The notes beneath the pieces are model-generated. The model had not been told where the DNA came from and did no database searches. It saw only the letters and a program-made list of their open reading frames with translations. A stretch of 64,000 nt of DNA from Areca catechu (Eukaryota > Streptophyta > Magnoliopsida > Arecales > Arecaceae): NCBI GenBank assembly GCA_021397845.1, contig CM038040.1, positions 23,472,315-23,536,314 on the forward strand, given 5' to 3'. The stretch's first letter is position 1. Every line of letters starts with the position of its first letter. Positions 45,371 through 56,400 of the stretch are shown here, in pieces. The position numbers and the translations under genes are program-made.

Positions 45371-45545
45371 TTAAAAAAAAATATTATTTAAATTTTTTTT
45401 GGTAAAGAAGGTATATTTATTACGAGCAACGAGAATGAATACAACCCAGATAGTCAGAAAGTAAAACACTCCTAAACTGTACAGGAACAGAGAGCCAATC
45501 AGACCAAACGATATAACTAGTGTGGTATGCCACAAAGGAAGCCAC

Positions 45546-46037
45546 CTAGTCGGCAGCTGAATTGGCTTCCCTGAAAATGTGATGCACCTCAACATAGACA
45601 CAATCCTGCAGGAGCCCAATATCCCGAATAATCGGGTGAGTTGCAGATGTTCTTAGTGTCTGTCTAATCCAGGATACCACAGTCGCTGAGTCACCCTCAA
45701 TGATCAAGCGATCCAGATGGAGAACTAGATGGGCATATCGGATCCCTGCCCATGCCGCATATAACTCCACTCTTAGAACGGTGGAATCCTGGATAGGGAA
45801 GCCACCAGCGGCCAGAAAATCGAGGCGAGAGTCGCGGATAACAAACGTCGCACCTCCCTGTCGACACCGGAGACTCCCGTCAAAGCTGACTGTGATGAAG
45901 AGTGGAGGAGGGGGTTCCCATGAGATGAACACCGGGAGGGACGCTCGACGAGCGGAGGAGGAACCCCAGATCTCCGAAGATCTCATAGACGAGCTCCGGT
46001 ACTCCCCAGCACTGACCCGAGCTCTCTCGACAATCAT
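45546..46037 (-). pseudogene. L1 ORF2 RNase H domain
   Basis: Reads VSFDGSL, GGATFVIRDS, RVELYAAWAGI, IIEGDSATVVSWI and HHIFREANSAAD. The acidic residues of the plant L1 RNase H (RVT_3 type; D, E, D) are all present. The ORF is intact over 163 codons, but upstream breaks separate it from RT. Confidence 0.88.
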
Positions 46038-46085
46038 CCTGGAAGACCATCTGCCAGAATTGAAGATTAAATGATTACATGAGAG

Positions 46086-46394
46086 TCAGATATGATAGGC
46101 TAAATAAGCTGGTAGAGTCGCTGAGGAGTCAACAGTGCACAAGCTCAGAAAGGTCATAAAGGAGTCGTCCGCTTCATCAGTCTGAGTAAACATGTCCTGA
46201 AATCTAGCGACTCGCCACACAACCCTGACCTTGCTGCATCGAAACTGGGCGTGTGCCTGAGTCTCATGCTCCTCCCCACAGAGTGGGCAGGAAGAAGGTA
46301 AAGAAAGCCCTTTGGATGATAGCAAATCCTGAGTAGGAAGACGATGCCAAGCGAGTTTCCAAAGAAAGAGGGAAACCCGAGGATGAACTGGCAA
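46086..46394 (-). pseudogene. L1 ORF2 zinc-binding (zf-RVT) segment
   Basis: Reads HPRVSLFLWKLAWHRLPTQD, then CPLCGEEHETQAHAQFRC. This C-x2-C...H...C arrangement is typical of the domain between RT and RNase H in plant L1 elements. Confidence 0.85.
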
Positions 46395-46450
46395 AGACCA
46401 TATCTAGCCAAAATCTCGAGGCATCAACGGTTGTGGAGCAAAGATAGACA

Positions 46451-46918
46451 TCAGGGATGGCATCGGCACCCGAGATGAAGTAGAATTCGCCATACTCTGG
46501 TATCTGGGCAAGAAAAGACCGGAAGGATGATAGATAATACCCAGTGATTGAGTATATTTTCAAAAATGGAGATAACAGCATCCTGATCCCACTGGGACTG
46601 CCCAAGGAGCAATAGATCAGAGATAGACATCGTCTTTGATGTAAGCATAGAGATGAAGGTCGGCCACCTTATTAAGGGAGTATCCGAAATCCAGGGGTCA
46701 TCCATGAATATGATAGAACAACCATCGCCAATAACCCAGGATAAATGAGGCAAAATGGTCGATGCCCTGGCAACCATTTCTTTCCAAATGGGAGAGCAAT
46801 GCCTGGGAGGAACATAAAGGCTATTAGTATCAATAGAAATATCAGCACACCTGGCTCTTATGTAGGTGGACCATATGCTATCAGGCGACATAAAATATCT
46901 GGTAACCTGCCTAGCCAA
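46451..46918 (-). pseudogene. L1 ORF2 connection region
   Basis: Frame between RT and zf-RVT, with WSTYIRARC, WKEMVARASTILPHLSWVIG, GDGCSIIFMDDPW and TLIW-like wording normal for the plant L1 RT thumb/connection. It shifts frame towards 46264-46605. Confidence 0.7.
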
Positions 46919-47044
46919 GAAAGCCTCTCACCTGGAAACAAGAGAGTGAATTCCTAAGCCCCTATGCCGAATTGGTTGACATAGAATCTCCCATCTGATT
47001 AAATGGACCCTCCGTCGGGCAGTGGAAGAACCCCAAAGAAAAGC

Positions 47045-48170
47045 TCAGACCATCTGCTCCAACTTGAGGATGACAGTCTTGGGAATAACCGAATTAGACA
47101 GAAGATAAATCACAAGAGAAGTGAGAACCGATCGAATGAGCGTAATCCATCCCATTGAAGAGAGGGATCTGCCCTGCCAGCTATCAATTCTGTCCCTCAC
47201 AGCAAACACCAAGGGGGCACACTCCGAACAACTCAACCTGGCTCCTGAGATGGGGACACCCAAATAAGAGAGCAAACCATCACGCTCCACAACACCAAGA
47301 ATGTCCTTGATCCTGCGGCGCAGTCTGGTGGGAGTTCTAGGGCTAAAATAGATGCCAGACTTTTGAAGATTGACCCTCTGCCCCAAAGCCAAGCAGTAGT
47401 CCTCCATCACTCTCCGAAAACCCTGAGTACAGATGACCGAGGCATGCCTTAGGAGCAAACAGTCATCTGCAAATAAAAGATGCGAGACCGGAGTAGTAGT
47501 TGAGACGGGATGGTACGGTTGAATCACCGAATCCCGAACAGCTACTCGCAACGCTCTCGACAGGAAGTCAGTACAAATAATAAATAGGTATGGAGAGAGG
47601 AGACAACCTTGACGGAGACCCATAATCGAGGACAAGAATTCTGTGGGAGAGTCGTTGATTAGAATAGAAAAGGAAGGCCTGCTGATGCAAAACATAATCA
47701 CAGAAATCCATGACCGGTGAAAGTCGAAATCTGCCATAGCAGAACGCAGAAAGTCCCAGTTGACACGCTCATAAGCCCTTTCCATATCAATTTTGATAGC
47801 CATCAGACTGCATCGAGGAGGAGCATGTCGAAGATCATACATAAATTCCTGGACAAGCAGAACATTATCAGAAATATTCCAACCAGCAATAAAAGCACCC
47901 TATTTTTGGCAGATCAGATGAGGAAGAATATTCTTCATTCTGTTGGCCAATAATTTAGCATAGATCTTGTAAAGAATGTTGCACAGGCTAATAGGCCGGT
48001 AATGAGCGGGCTCACAAGCATCAGAACATTTCGGAATAAGAGTAACATAAGTTTGCTTCCAGAAATTAGGCAACCTCCCCCAGGCAAAAAATAATTGAAC
48101 AGCTGCAATAATATCTGCACGGAGAGTTGCCTAGTGAGATCGAAAGAAAAATGGGGGAAACCCATCTGGA
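47045..48170 (-). pseudogene. L1 ORF2 reverse transcriptase
   Basis: 47842-47045 is open and reads KIDMERAYERVNWDFL, then GLRQGCLLSPYLFIICTDFL, then SHLLFADDCLLLRHAS. The catalytic F-A-D-D box is intact at about 47461-47473. Upstream on the same frame one reads CEPAHYRPISLCNILYKIYA and LANRMK. A TAG at 47900-47902 interrupts this just before the GAFI motif. The domain is otherwise complete. Confidence 0.9.
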
Positions 48171-48199
48171 CCAGGAGCTTTGTCCTCCCCGGGAGACCA

Positions 48200-48890
48200 A
48201 AGGGCAGATTTAACCTCCTCCTCGATCACCTGAGCCGGGAGTGCACCGGAAATCGAGACAGCCAGGAGGGGGTAGCATAAAATCGGTCAAGTCACTCCTA
48301 AACTCTAGCAGGACCTAAATGATTGTTACACCAAGTGTGGCGCGGACCGACAAAGCCCATATCAATCAAACCATTGTGATGAATAAACTGAGAAAACTCC
48401 TTGGTGGCAACATCCTCAGCGAAAGGTCTACCTCCCCGCTTATCCTCAGCCCGGTCTACTACATTGAAATCACCAGCAACAATAGTGGGTACATTCTGAT
48501 CAATCAGAGCCGAGGCCTCCTCCTAGACCACCCTATGCTTCCTGTACAAAGTACTGGCATTGATGCCACATAAGAGCCACGTAAGACAGTTCAGTTAGGA
48601 CACGACAATAGCCACCAACTGAGGGAAGCGATGGAAAACATTAATGTTGGCAGCTCCCCTATCCCAGGTCACAATGATTTCCCTGGCCAGGCCTTGGGAA
48701 TCAACAGAGTAAAAGCCCCATTCATGGGAAATTCTGCGCCGAACACATTCCAGACTGAACTCAGAAAGTCTCGTCTCCAACAAAATACAAATTTGAGGGT
48801 GATGTAACTGAAGAAACCTACCATATATAGATAAAAAGGAAGATTTTTTCACCCCGCTTACATTCCATACAAAAACTTTTATTAAAAAAA
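48200..48890 (-). pseudogene. L1 ORF2 endonuclease
   Basis: Starts near VFVWNVSGVKKSSF, then HHPQICILLETRLSE, with catalytic-site wording AGDFNVVD near 48470. This is an apurinic-type endonuclease as in L1 ORF2. Stops near 48596 and 48270 and frame changes disable it. Confidence 0.8.
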
Positions 48891-48897
48891 AACAAGA

Positions 48898-49743
48898 TTA
48901 AGGATAACCTGGCTTCAGACCCGCCAGATGTCCTGACCCTACACACTTAGAATTTACAGATCCAGTTTTAGAAGACCCTTGACCGCCTACCCTTGCAGAG
49001 TCAACCCCCGGACTCGGGCCCATAGAAGATCCCTCCATTGCCTCCAGTGCCTCTTTGAGGTTGGTACAGATGCCCTCATGGCCCAACAGAACCCCTGGCC
49101 CAGAGCCCCAAACACCCTCCAACCCTACAACAACAGCAGAACCATAATACTCAGTAACCCCCTTCTCAGGAGCAGCAATTCTACCAGCCAATTTAGAGCA
49201 CTCGACTGGCACAGCTTGCTTCTTCCCCTTAAGAATCCCCCTAGCCACCCCTAAGGCCCCAGAAGCTCTGGTGGATACTCCAGAAACCACCCGAGTGATG
49301 GCATTACCAGAAACTCCAGAGGACACCCTAGAGACCACAACATCCTTAGCCACCCCTAAGGCCCCAGAAACTCCCAAAGACACCCCATGAAGCACAGCAG
49401 CCTTAACATCACCAGACTTAACCACCGACCTAGAACCCCCTCCCACAGCCCCAGCAGTCTCAGCCGTAAAGGAGACCCCCTCCTCCCCAGGAACCCCAAA
49501 AAGACTAGAACTCCCTCTCTCCCTAGAGATTCGAACCTAAGCCCTCCCCTTCGTTTCCCCACGGCCTCCAGGAGAACCTGAAGCCATCCTCCCTCCCCCA
49601 AACTTCCCTCCAACCCTCATGGCCTCCCTCTTCAAGTCCCCTGTTCTAGACGACACAGATGAAGACCCAGCTACAGGAGAGGCTTTAGAAACCAGAGCTA
49701 ACTGCCCAACCTCAACACCAATCCCCAGCTTGTCCTTTAACAT
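48898..49743 (-). pseudogene. L1 hinge between ORF1 and ORF2
   Basis: Gly/Ser/Val-rich frames (182 residues at 49446-48898, with repeating GVSGALGVAK-like and VVSGVST-like words). This is the variable C-terminal part of plant L1 ORF1. Internal repetition is visible, with ASGALGVAR and VSGALGVAK units about 40 residues apart. Confidence 0.6.
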
Positions 49744-50134
49744 ATAAGGATTAGGAAGACTAACCTAATCAACCGATACCGAAGCCGACTGGAGAGATGG
49801 AGGAGATGAGGCCCTTGGAGGACTTCGAGAGCGCTTCAGAGAAATCGATCCATACTCAATCATCGGCAGATCTTTATGACCCAGGTCAACTCGGACAAGC
49901 TCCATGCAATCAGCTAGCGGGCCGAAGATGCTCTGCATCCCCTGAAATTCATTGCTACTCCTTGAGTGTACCGAAGAACCAGCATCTGGAGAGCGGTGCC
50001 GAGCAACCTTTGTTGGCTTCTGCCAACCTTCCGAATTCGATGGTGAATTGGGGGGAGAAGAGCAGGGGGCCAGAGACGACCAAGGTGGGGATGAAGAGGA
50101 AGGGCTTGAGGAGGAAACAGGGCCCTTACCTTTG

Positions 50135-51051
50135 TCAGCTCTCGACTCGCACTAACAAGGGTGCCCGCCGGACGAGGTTGACGAATCCACGAGGTGGTGA
50201 TCCACGGACCGAACCTAAGGCGACCCCCTCCCGCTGGCATCTTTTCCTGTACAACCTCCGAAGCCAGATTTTTGCCACCTTCCCCCGTGCTTCATTAACA
50301 AAATTCTCTGGAGATAGACTAGAGGATGCCATTTTTTCCTGTAGAGCTTTAGCCGAGAACTGGCAGGCTTCGACCGTGTGGCCTATCCGATCGCAGTGGA
50401 AGTATACGGAAGGCAGGTTCTCATAGACGAATTGCTGCCAGATAATGGACCGATGTCCCTGAATCTGAACGTCAGGAAGCAGAGGCCTTGATGTATCGAG
50501 TTCCACCCTGACCTTGGCATAACCGGTCTTCCTCATCTTATCCGTGAAGCTATCTATGAAAAGAGGGCATCCCGCTTCTCCAGCCACCTCCATGATTGTA
50601 GACGGCAGCCAATACTTCAAGGGGAGCTCCGGGAGCCTCATCCAAACTACAGTTCTGTTAATCGGCTTACACTTCAGAAGAAAATCCGGCTCCCACGCGG
50701 CTAAAGCCATGAGCTGTCCACCAATGAGCCACGGCCCACCCTCCTTCACTTTCACACATCCTCCAACGAGCTAAGTTGTAGGACGAGGTGGTCCTCACCG
50801 ATGGGGAACACCTCCGGCTCGTAGGCCAAACCCATTCTAACCCGTACCTCCTTGGCCACCAAGAACGTCGAAATCCTGCGCCCCAGACTATGAAAGATCA
50901 TAGCCAGACCTTCTCGGTTCCGGTGGGACTCGTCAATCGCCGGCATCGACATCACCAAGACTTTGGTGAAGCTCGATTGGAGTCGATCAATCTCCACCTC
51001 CGAGAGCTTGTACGACGACCAGAGCGAAAGTCGCACAGAACCCTTGACCAC
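50135..51051 (-). pseudogene. L1 ORF1, DUF4283 and zinc knuckle, frameshifted
   Basis: 51051-50752 encodes the first half of DUF4283 (VRLSLWSSYKLSEVEIDRL to LVLQLSSLEDV). 50755-50135 encodes the second half in a neighbouring frame (GGPWLIGGQLMALAAWEPDF, then INRTVVWMRLPELPLKYW). It then has NLPSVYFHCDRIGHTVEAC, a zf-CCHC_4 knuckle missing its first cysteine. A single frameshift near 50755 is enough to explain the split. ORF1 proteins bind the element's RNA. Confidence 0.82.
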
Positions 51052-51096
51052 CTTTGCCTATGAATGCAAATCCTCCCCTTTATCCTCGAATGCAGA

Positions 51097-51141
51097 ACCT
51101 CCAGAAGACTGAGGCAGAACCTCCAGAAGACTGAGGCTTCT
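51097..51141 (-). repeat. 22-bp perfect tandem duplication in L1 5' region
   Basis: The unit AGAACCTCCAGAAGACTGAG plus GC occurs twice back to back. It is absent from the general pattern of L1 ORF1 and probably a replication slip. Confidence 0.85.
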
Positions 51142-51266
51142 CCCCTTCGACCGTCCTTCAGCTTGGAAATCCACAAGCAAACCATCAACGAAACCCACAC
51201 GAGGACGATGACACGGATACCAGAGGTAAATGATATCGCAACCTGCAACTTCTAACATGACTTTCA

Positions 51267-51337
51267 TGCAAGCAAAACTATATTAATTTTATAAATATAT
51301 TTTAAATAATATTAATTTCATAAATATTTATTAAAAA
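51267..51337. repeat. Second copy of the hairpin element's right end
   Basis: CAAGCAAAACTAT through ATTAATTTCATAAATATTTATTAAAAAA matches 45315-45370 (CAAGCAAAACTATGTTTATT...) and, inverted, the left end at 43989-44060. It extends further outward than the 45370 copy, through AATAAATATTTAT-type sequence shared with the left arm. It is probably the true right terminus of the hairpin element, displaced by the L1. A (TTAA)n run follows at about 51339-51366. Confidence 0.65.
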
Positions 51338-51369
51338 ATATTAATTAATTAATTAATTAATTAATTTTT

Positions 51370-52164
51370 CCTTTAACATCCAGTACACGGAGTTTGAGGC
51401 GAATGGGCTACTTGAGGGATAAGGGAAGATGAGATGGGAGTTGGAAAGTAAACAGAAGTGGAGCTTGAATGGGAATAGCCATGGACGAAAACTTTCAACG
51501 TTCAAACACCTCCATATGATACAAAAGGATCAGCTTGCTTATCCTTGCCGATACTCCCTCCCTTACAAAAAGTTTTTAAAATTACTCTCTTACAAATATT
51601 GATAAATTCAAGTGATTTTATCGACAAAGTTATTAAAGTCCAGGATAAAACTTTGAAACAAAAATTTACATTAACAGATTACCAATCTACAGTAAGTGAA
51701 CCCATTTATCGAGAGCAAATTAGAATTAATGAACCTGAACCTGAAACATATGAACCAATGAAGTAGTTAACCAATCCATCCTCCTGAAATAGATAACAAA
51801 TGAAGCCTACACAACCCAAGAAAGTGCCATTTGTTTTTAATAATCTGATAAGCGCATGGACGTGACCATCGAATAGCAACAACTCCAAATAAACCATAAA
51901 AATATGGTTCCACGTAGGAAGTCCAATGTGGCTCTTAGTTCACACAGCAGACCTATTTCAAAGTCACACATCTGGAGTCGGCATTTCACAGCTTATCACG
52001 AACAAGAAGGTAAATTATCTTTGAGAGAGCACAATGACAATTCTTACAAGACAAAACGAGGTAAAGCTAAAAGAAACCAAATATCAATCATCCATTAGTG
52101 TCTCATTCATTACCTGTAAGGCCTGAAAGATGGAGCTATCTGAGAAAGAGGGAAACACCAAAGC
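51370..52164. other. Intergenic region and 3' flank of RPN6
   Basis: Between the TE cluster and the RPN6 stop codon. The part next to 52164 is presumably the RPN6 3' untranslated region, but I cannot fix a polyadenylation site. No protein family was recognised in the short frames near 51545-51766. Confidence 0.5.
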
Positions 52165-53445
52165 TCAGGCCATGATCCGAGCTGACCTCACATAAAGGCT
52201 GTCCACGACCTTGCCAATGTTGGCAATTGTTTCAAGTGTTGCAGGAAAAATGGCATCAGACTTGGGATCTTCAAAGATGATGAGGCAACCAGCACCCTGA
52301 TCAAGAGTTCCTGCAAACTTCTTGTCAAGAATCATCTGAGAAAGCTTCTTCTCCACATGATCCACAGGCAATTCGATCATCTCTGCAACATGAGCAATCT
52401 CCACCCTCGAGTAAGGCTCAATCAACCTGCACAAGTTCTGCTCCAGGAGGGTATCATACAAAGACGATAGATGTCTGTGAACGATTGGGTCTTCCTCCAA
52501 CTGGGCCCTGTAATCCCGAAGAGCAGTTTCAAAGAATTTTAGTGATCTCTTTGAGTGTGCATCGGCAACAGCTATCATAGCATCCAAATCAGGACCCACA
52601 TAATGCAAACCAGCCTTGGAAGAGATGATGCCTGCAACGTCATCAGCCTGGTTAACCATTATCTTGCACAGAAGCATGTATTTAAGGCTAAAAACTGCAC
52701 GGGGATCCTCGAGTGCACTAAATGCTTCAAATGCTTCAAAGAAGTAACTGTAGGCAGTTTTATAATCCTTCTCCTCCGCATGAAGGATCCCACTCTGAAG
52801 ATCTATCGTTCCTTGCTGTGCTGGAGGAACGTAAATAGCATTAGCAGCTGTTCTTGCTGCAGTTAGTGCAGCTTTGGCCTTTGGCAAATTTCTCAATGAA
52901 AAGTGAAGCTTGCTCTCCAAAAGATCAATATCCACCAGAAGCAGTTTATCATCCAATCTTCTAACCTCCTTGATCAGGCCTGCAAGAAGATTTAGTGCTT
53001 CGGAATATTCTTTGTTTTCCATTAGCAGAGCTGCAAGCCTTGCCTCAACTCGTTGCCTGAGAAATGTACGTTTCTCTGCACGGGTCCATTCCACCATTTC
53101 TTTGCAGAGAGAGATTTGCAGATTGGAGGTTCCTGGTATCTTGGCAACTGCATCTATGATCCCCCTCACAATTTTTGCAGTTTTTGCCTTTGGAATTAAA
53201 GAAAAAAAGGGTCTGAGTTGGGTCAGAAGACTTCTCAACTCCTCAGCTTTCCTTTCTTGTGTGAGTAGTTCTGTGAGATTTGAAATTGCCTGTTCTTTAA
53301 TACGCAAAGCTTCTGGAGAAGATGAAGGGTTTTCAAGAACACGGTATAGAATAGAAATAGACTCAGAAGGTTCTTTTGCCTCCAAGGCCTGTGCTATTGA
53401 ATCGGTGGTAGCAGGAAGATAGGATGCTTGCATTGCTGAAGACAT
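52165..53445 (-). CDS. RPN6: 26S proteasome non-ATPase regulatory subunit 11 (RPN6)
   Basis: RPN6 is a scaffold subunit of the 19S lid. It clamps the lid onto the ATPase ring and the 20S core and supports ATP-dependent degradation of ubiquitinated proteins in cytosol and nucleus. The frame is uninterrupted for 426 residues, close to the family length (about 420). It starts MSSAMQASYLPATTDSIAQA; plant orthologues share the SYLPATTDSIAQA word. Residues 1 to about 300 form TPR-like helical repeats (EEKDYKTAYSYFFEAFEAF is one). The PCI domain follows, with its winged-helix part at about 345-395 (EIAHVAEMIELPVDHVEKKL, LDKKFAGTLDQGAGCLIIFE) and a C-terminal helix (TLETIANIGKVVDSLYVRSA). The coding part has no intron. 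A splice acceptor (TTAGGCAG) lies 5 nt before the ATG, so the 5' leader is spliced. The gene appears intact and convergent with eRF3. Confidence 0.97.
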   Translation of the reverse strand: MSSAMQASYLPATTDSIAQALEAKEPSESISILYRVLENPSSSPEALRIKEQAISNLTELLTQERKAEELRSLLTQLRPFFSLIPKAKTAKIVRGIIDAVAKIPGTSNLQISLCKEMVEWTRAEKRTFLRQRVEARLAALLMENKEYSEALNLLAGLIKEVRRLDDKLLLVDIDLLESKLHFSLRNLPKAKAALTAARTAANAIYVPPAQQGTIDLQSGILHAEEKDYKTAYSYFFEAFEAFSALEDPRAVFSLKYMLLCKIMVNQADDVAGIISSKAGLHYVGPDLDAMIAVADAHSKRSLKFFETALRDYRAQLEEDPIVHRHLSSLYDTLLEQNLCRLIEPYSRVEIAHVAEMIELPVDHVEKKLSQMILDKKFAGTLDQGAGCLIIFEDPKSDAIFPATLETIANIGKVVDSLYVRSARIMA

Positions 53446-56400
53446 TGCAACTGCCTAAGTATCAACTCTACAAGATGCAAACAAGGAAAAATATTTGTCA
53501 CCAGAAGGTAGCACAGCTATACACATGAGATTTAAGAAAGGAGCTCAACTATTTCGAGTAAATGCCTCAGATATGTAGCAAAATCCAGAAAATACTCTTA
53601 TGGTCATGCTTCAATAAAAATACCCAGTAAGAAAACACAGAACTAAACTGCTAACGCACACAACAACAACCCTAAACAGCAATAGGTGTACCAGAACTAA
53701 TAAAGATAATGAAATATGACAATGCAAGAAAGTCTATGAGTCATGATATGTAAATGAAATTAAAGCATGGAATTTGCTCTTATGCTCAAAGCATCTCTTC
53801 ACTCTTCTGAACATTTGCCATTTGTTTTTGCTATTACCCACATTTTCAATCTCAAGTGGGCTTGTAAAGTCAAACAAGATGCCCCCTTAACACTTACACG
53901 GGACATGCACATACACGATAAAGCCACCTAAAATAAAAAAATGATGGGAGTAAGGTTGAGCAAAAGGAGTGAACATATTGCTGGCTCATCCCTTCACATT
54001 TTCCAGCAAACACATACAACATAAAGGATTCATAATTTCTGGACATTTCCAAGATAGAGAATGTTCAAGCCATGCAAAAACCTCAAATTGTTTGCTTTTA
54101 AGTGCCAAATCATTAGTTTCCTAAAATTAAGACCTAAAGTTACAAAAATTTACATAAAGCCATAATAAGGATACCTAAAGTCACTATCTTGCAATGATGA
54201 TTGTGCACTTGGAAACATGCCTGGATACAGATGGGTTCAAAATAATCACCCCACCTTGCAAGGATCTGTTGTATGTCACCGCATCTATCCACTATTCCAC
54301 ATAATAATGAAAAGGTGTTCTAACTTCCATCAGCAAAACATCTAAAACATTGCTCCAGAGCTAGTTTCAGGGCTAAGTGTCTGCCTTGTTTAACAGAACC
54401 ACAATAAACCATACCACCGCTCAAAAAATCAATTTATACTGGTTCTCAACAGACATGGTCAATTTCATCAAGAACACTTCCCTTTCAGTTCCATCAAATA
54501 CTAGTTCAGACAAACTCAAGTTGCTTTCATCCAAATCCAACTATTCTGGTTAAGACTAGAAGATGGAAAGAAACGCAACACTACTAGTTTATAGCATACA
54601 TTCTCGGATTGGCAACACAAGTGTGAACATAATTCTAACCCATGTATTACCCTGAATGTCCACCATGTGGGGACAACAATGCCATGAGATAAATTCATCA
54701 CATACAAGTTGACTATTACACCTAAAGAAGGCACGTTACAGATTTCTAGCAGCACCACATGATCAGAGTAGCCAGATTAGTAATGACCAGACAGAACACC
54801 GATTTATATACAGAAGCCCCACCATAAACATACACACGATACTGAACGAAACCACTTTAATAAAACCAGCAAAATTAGGATTGCTGGAATGAAAATCTTT
54901 TTAATAAAAAACACGGATAAAGCAAGATTGTGCTTAAGACTAAGATTAAAGATGAAAAGATGCCATACATAACCGTAACCAAACAACTTAAAATTTTGGT
55001 CAAGCTAACGATTCCTATATATAATGCAAAATGTTTTCCAGATCCTCTCTTATGCCTCCCATCTAAATTTTCTGGGACTCTCCTTACCCCTTTTAAGCTT
55101 CTATTTGAGTTTTGGATGCTTTCATTTATTCTCCATTGAGTCTTTTATTAATGCAAGTCCTAGGCTGCTTCTACTTCTCATTCTATTCTGTCCTCTCATG
55201 TTTGATATGCTTTCACCTCTACAATTTTTTTTCCAGTCACCCTAAGCCAATGCTTCTGCATTGATTTTATTGCATAACAACTTCACACATGGAAATGTTG
55301 TAGACCTTAATATTGCCACAGAAATCTCTCATTAAGTTTTCACTGAACACAATGATAACAAAAAAAAAAAAGTGTAAGATACATCCTTAACTAACCTGTT
55401 CTAATGAAATTCTCCCAGTTTTTTTCTTTTTGTAAAATACTCTATATCCCTATTTCTACTCCCACTGAAAATGTTTTTCAAATGCTCTGTGCCAGGTAAA
55501 AAATCTCAACACTAATTTCAAAAAAAGTTTTCATGAAAATTCTATTATACCATTATGATTGTTTACATGTCATTAAGACATCAATTTTAAGCAATCTGGT
55601 TGAAGAACCTGAAAAAACAATTCACACAAGACCTTACTATCGAGTTGCTGAATGTGTCAGCTTATAGCAGAAATAATTTTAAGGTTCACTAGGAACAAAA
55701 AAACTTGGAAATTGTCCCTTAAGACAGAACATGTTCCTTGCTAAAAACACAGTCACAGCCTTTTCTTAATTGATGGTAAATTTGTAATATGCTCATATAT
55801 TCAGTTCATATACATTCTTCTTAAATCCAAACATTCATTTGGTTACTTAAACCCTACATTCTAAGAAGTCAGGTAATTTCTACAAAATAAAGTACCATTG
55901 CTTGTTGTTTCTCCTTTATTCGTCATCATTTCTTCTCCTGTTCATTTAAGTATTAGTTAGAGATGAATTCATATCAGATGTAGACTATGATTCTCATCCT
56001 AAGATCATATCAACAAACACCCAGAGATTTTCCTCTAATGGCCATTAAACAAAAGGTGATGCTCTCATCATAACATCGTCCAATATAAGTACAATGCATA
56101 ATGGATTGAAAGCTTAACCTCACCCATTAAAATAACGGAATTGAAGAAGGGAATGACCAATAACTTTGGTGGGTTTGGAGAAAAAGGAACACCAAACTTC
56201 ATTCCTCAATATGAAGGTGGCCTTCTTTATCAATATAATGCTTAATGAGAGGCATCATCCTCAACTCAACTGTCAAACTTCTGAAACCAAGTCCACCCAC
56301 AACTTTAGTTCTCATCATGGCCTAATTGCCTTATGACCATCTAGACAATGTGAACAGAAGAAAGGCATTTTTCATAAGAAATGCAATTGTTATATCACAA

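Larger units (their letters stand above)
45395..51260 (-). mobile_element. L1-type non-LTR retrotransposon (LINE), nearly full length, mutated
   Basis: Encoded on the - strand. The 3' end at about 45395-45430 reads, on the - strand, ATAAATATACCTTCTTTACC followed by an A tail of about 8. Domains in order from the 5' end are ORF1 with the DUF4283 domain and zinc knuckle (about 51050-50135), a low-complexity hinge (49740-48900), endonuclease (about 48890-48200), reverse transcriptase (about 48100-47045), zf-RVT (46394-46086) and RNase H (46037-45546). This is the plant L1 layout with a C-terminal RNase H. Frameshifts and stops break both ORFs. It sits against the hairpin element, with hairpin-end sequence on both sides. 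Confidence 0.9.

Noticed and set aside
45700..46074. A 124-residue + strand frame, with further + strand frames at 49797-50426
   Set aside because: They are shadows of the L1 RNase H and ORF1 coding strands.
51545..51766. A 73-residue + strand frame between the TEs and RPN6
   Set aside because: No family resemblance, no good start context, and AT-rich composition like its surroundings.
52910..53422. A 170-residue + strand frame opposite RPN6
   Set aside because: It is the antisense shadow of the conserved RPN6 coding sequence; the - strand product is clearly the real one.
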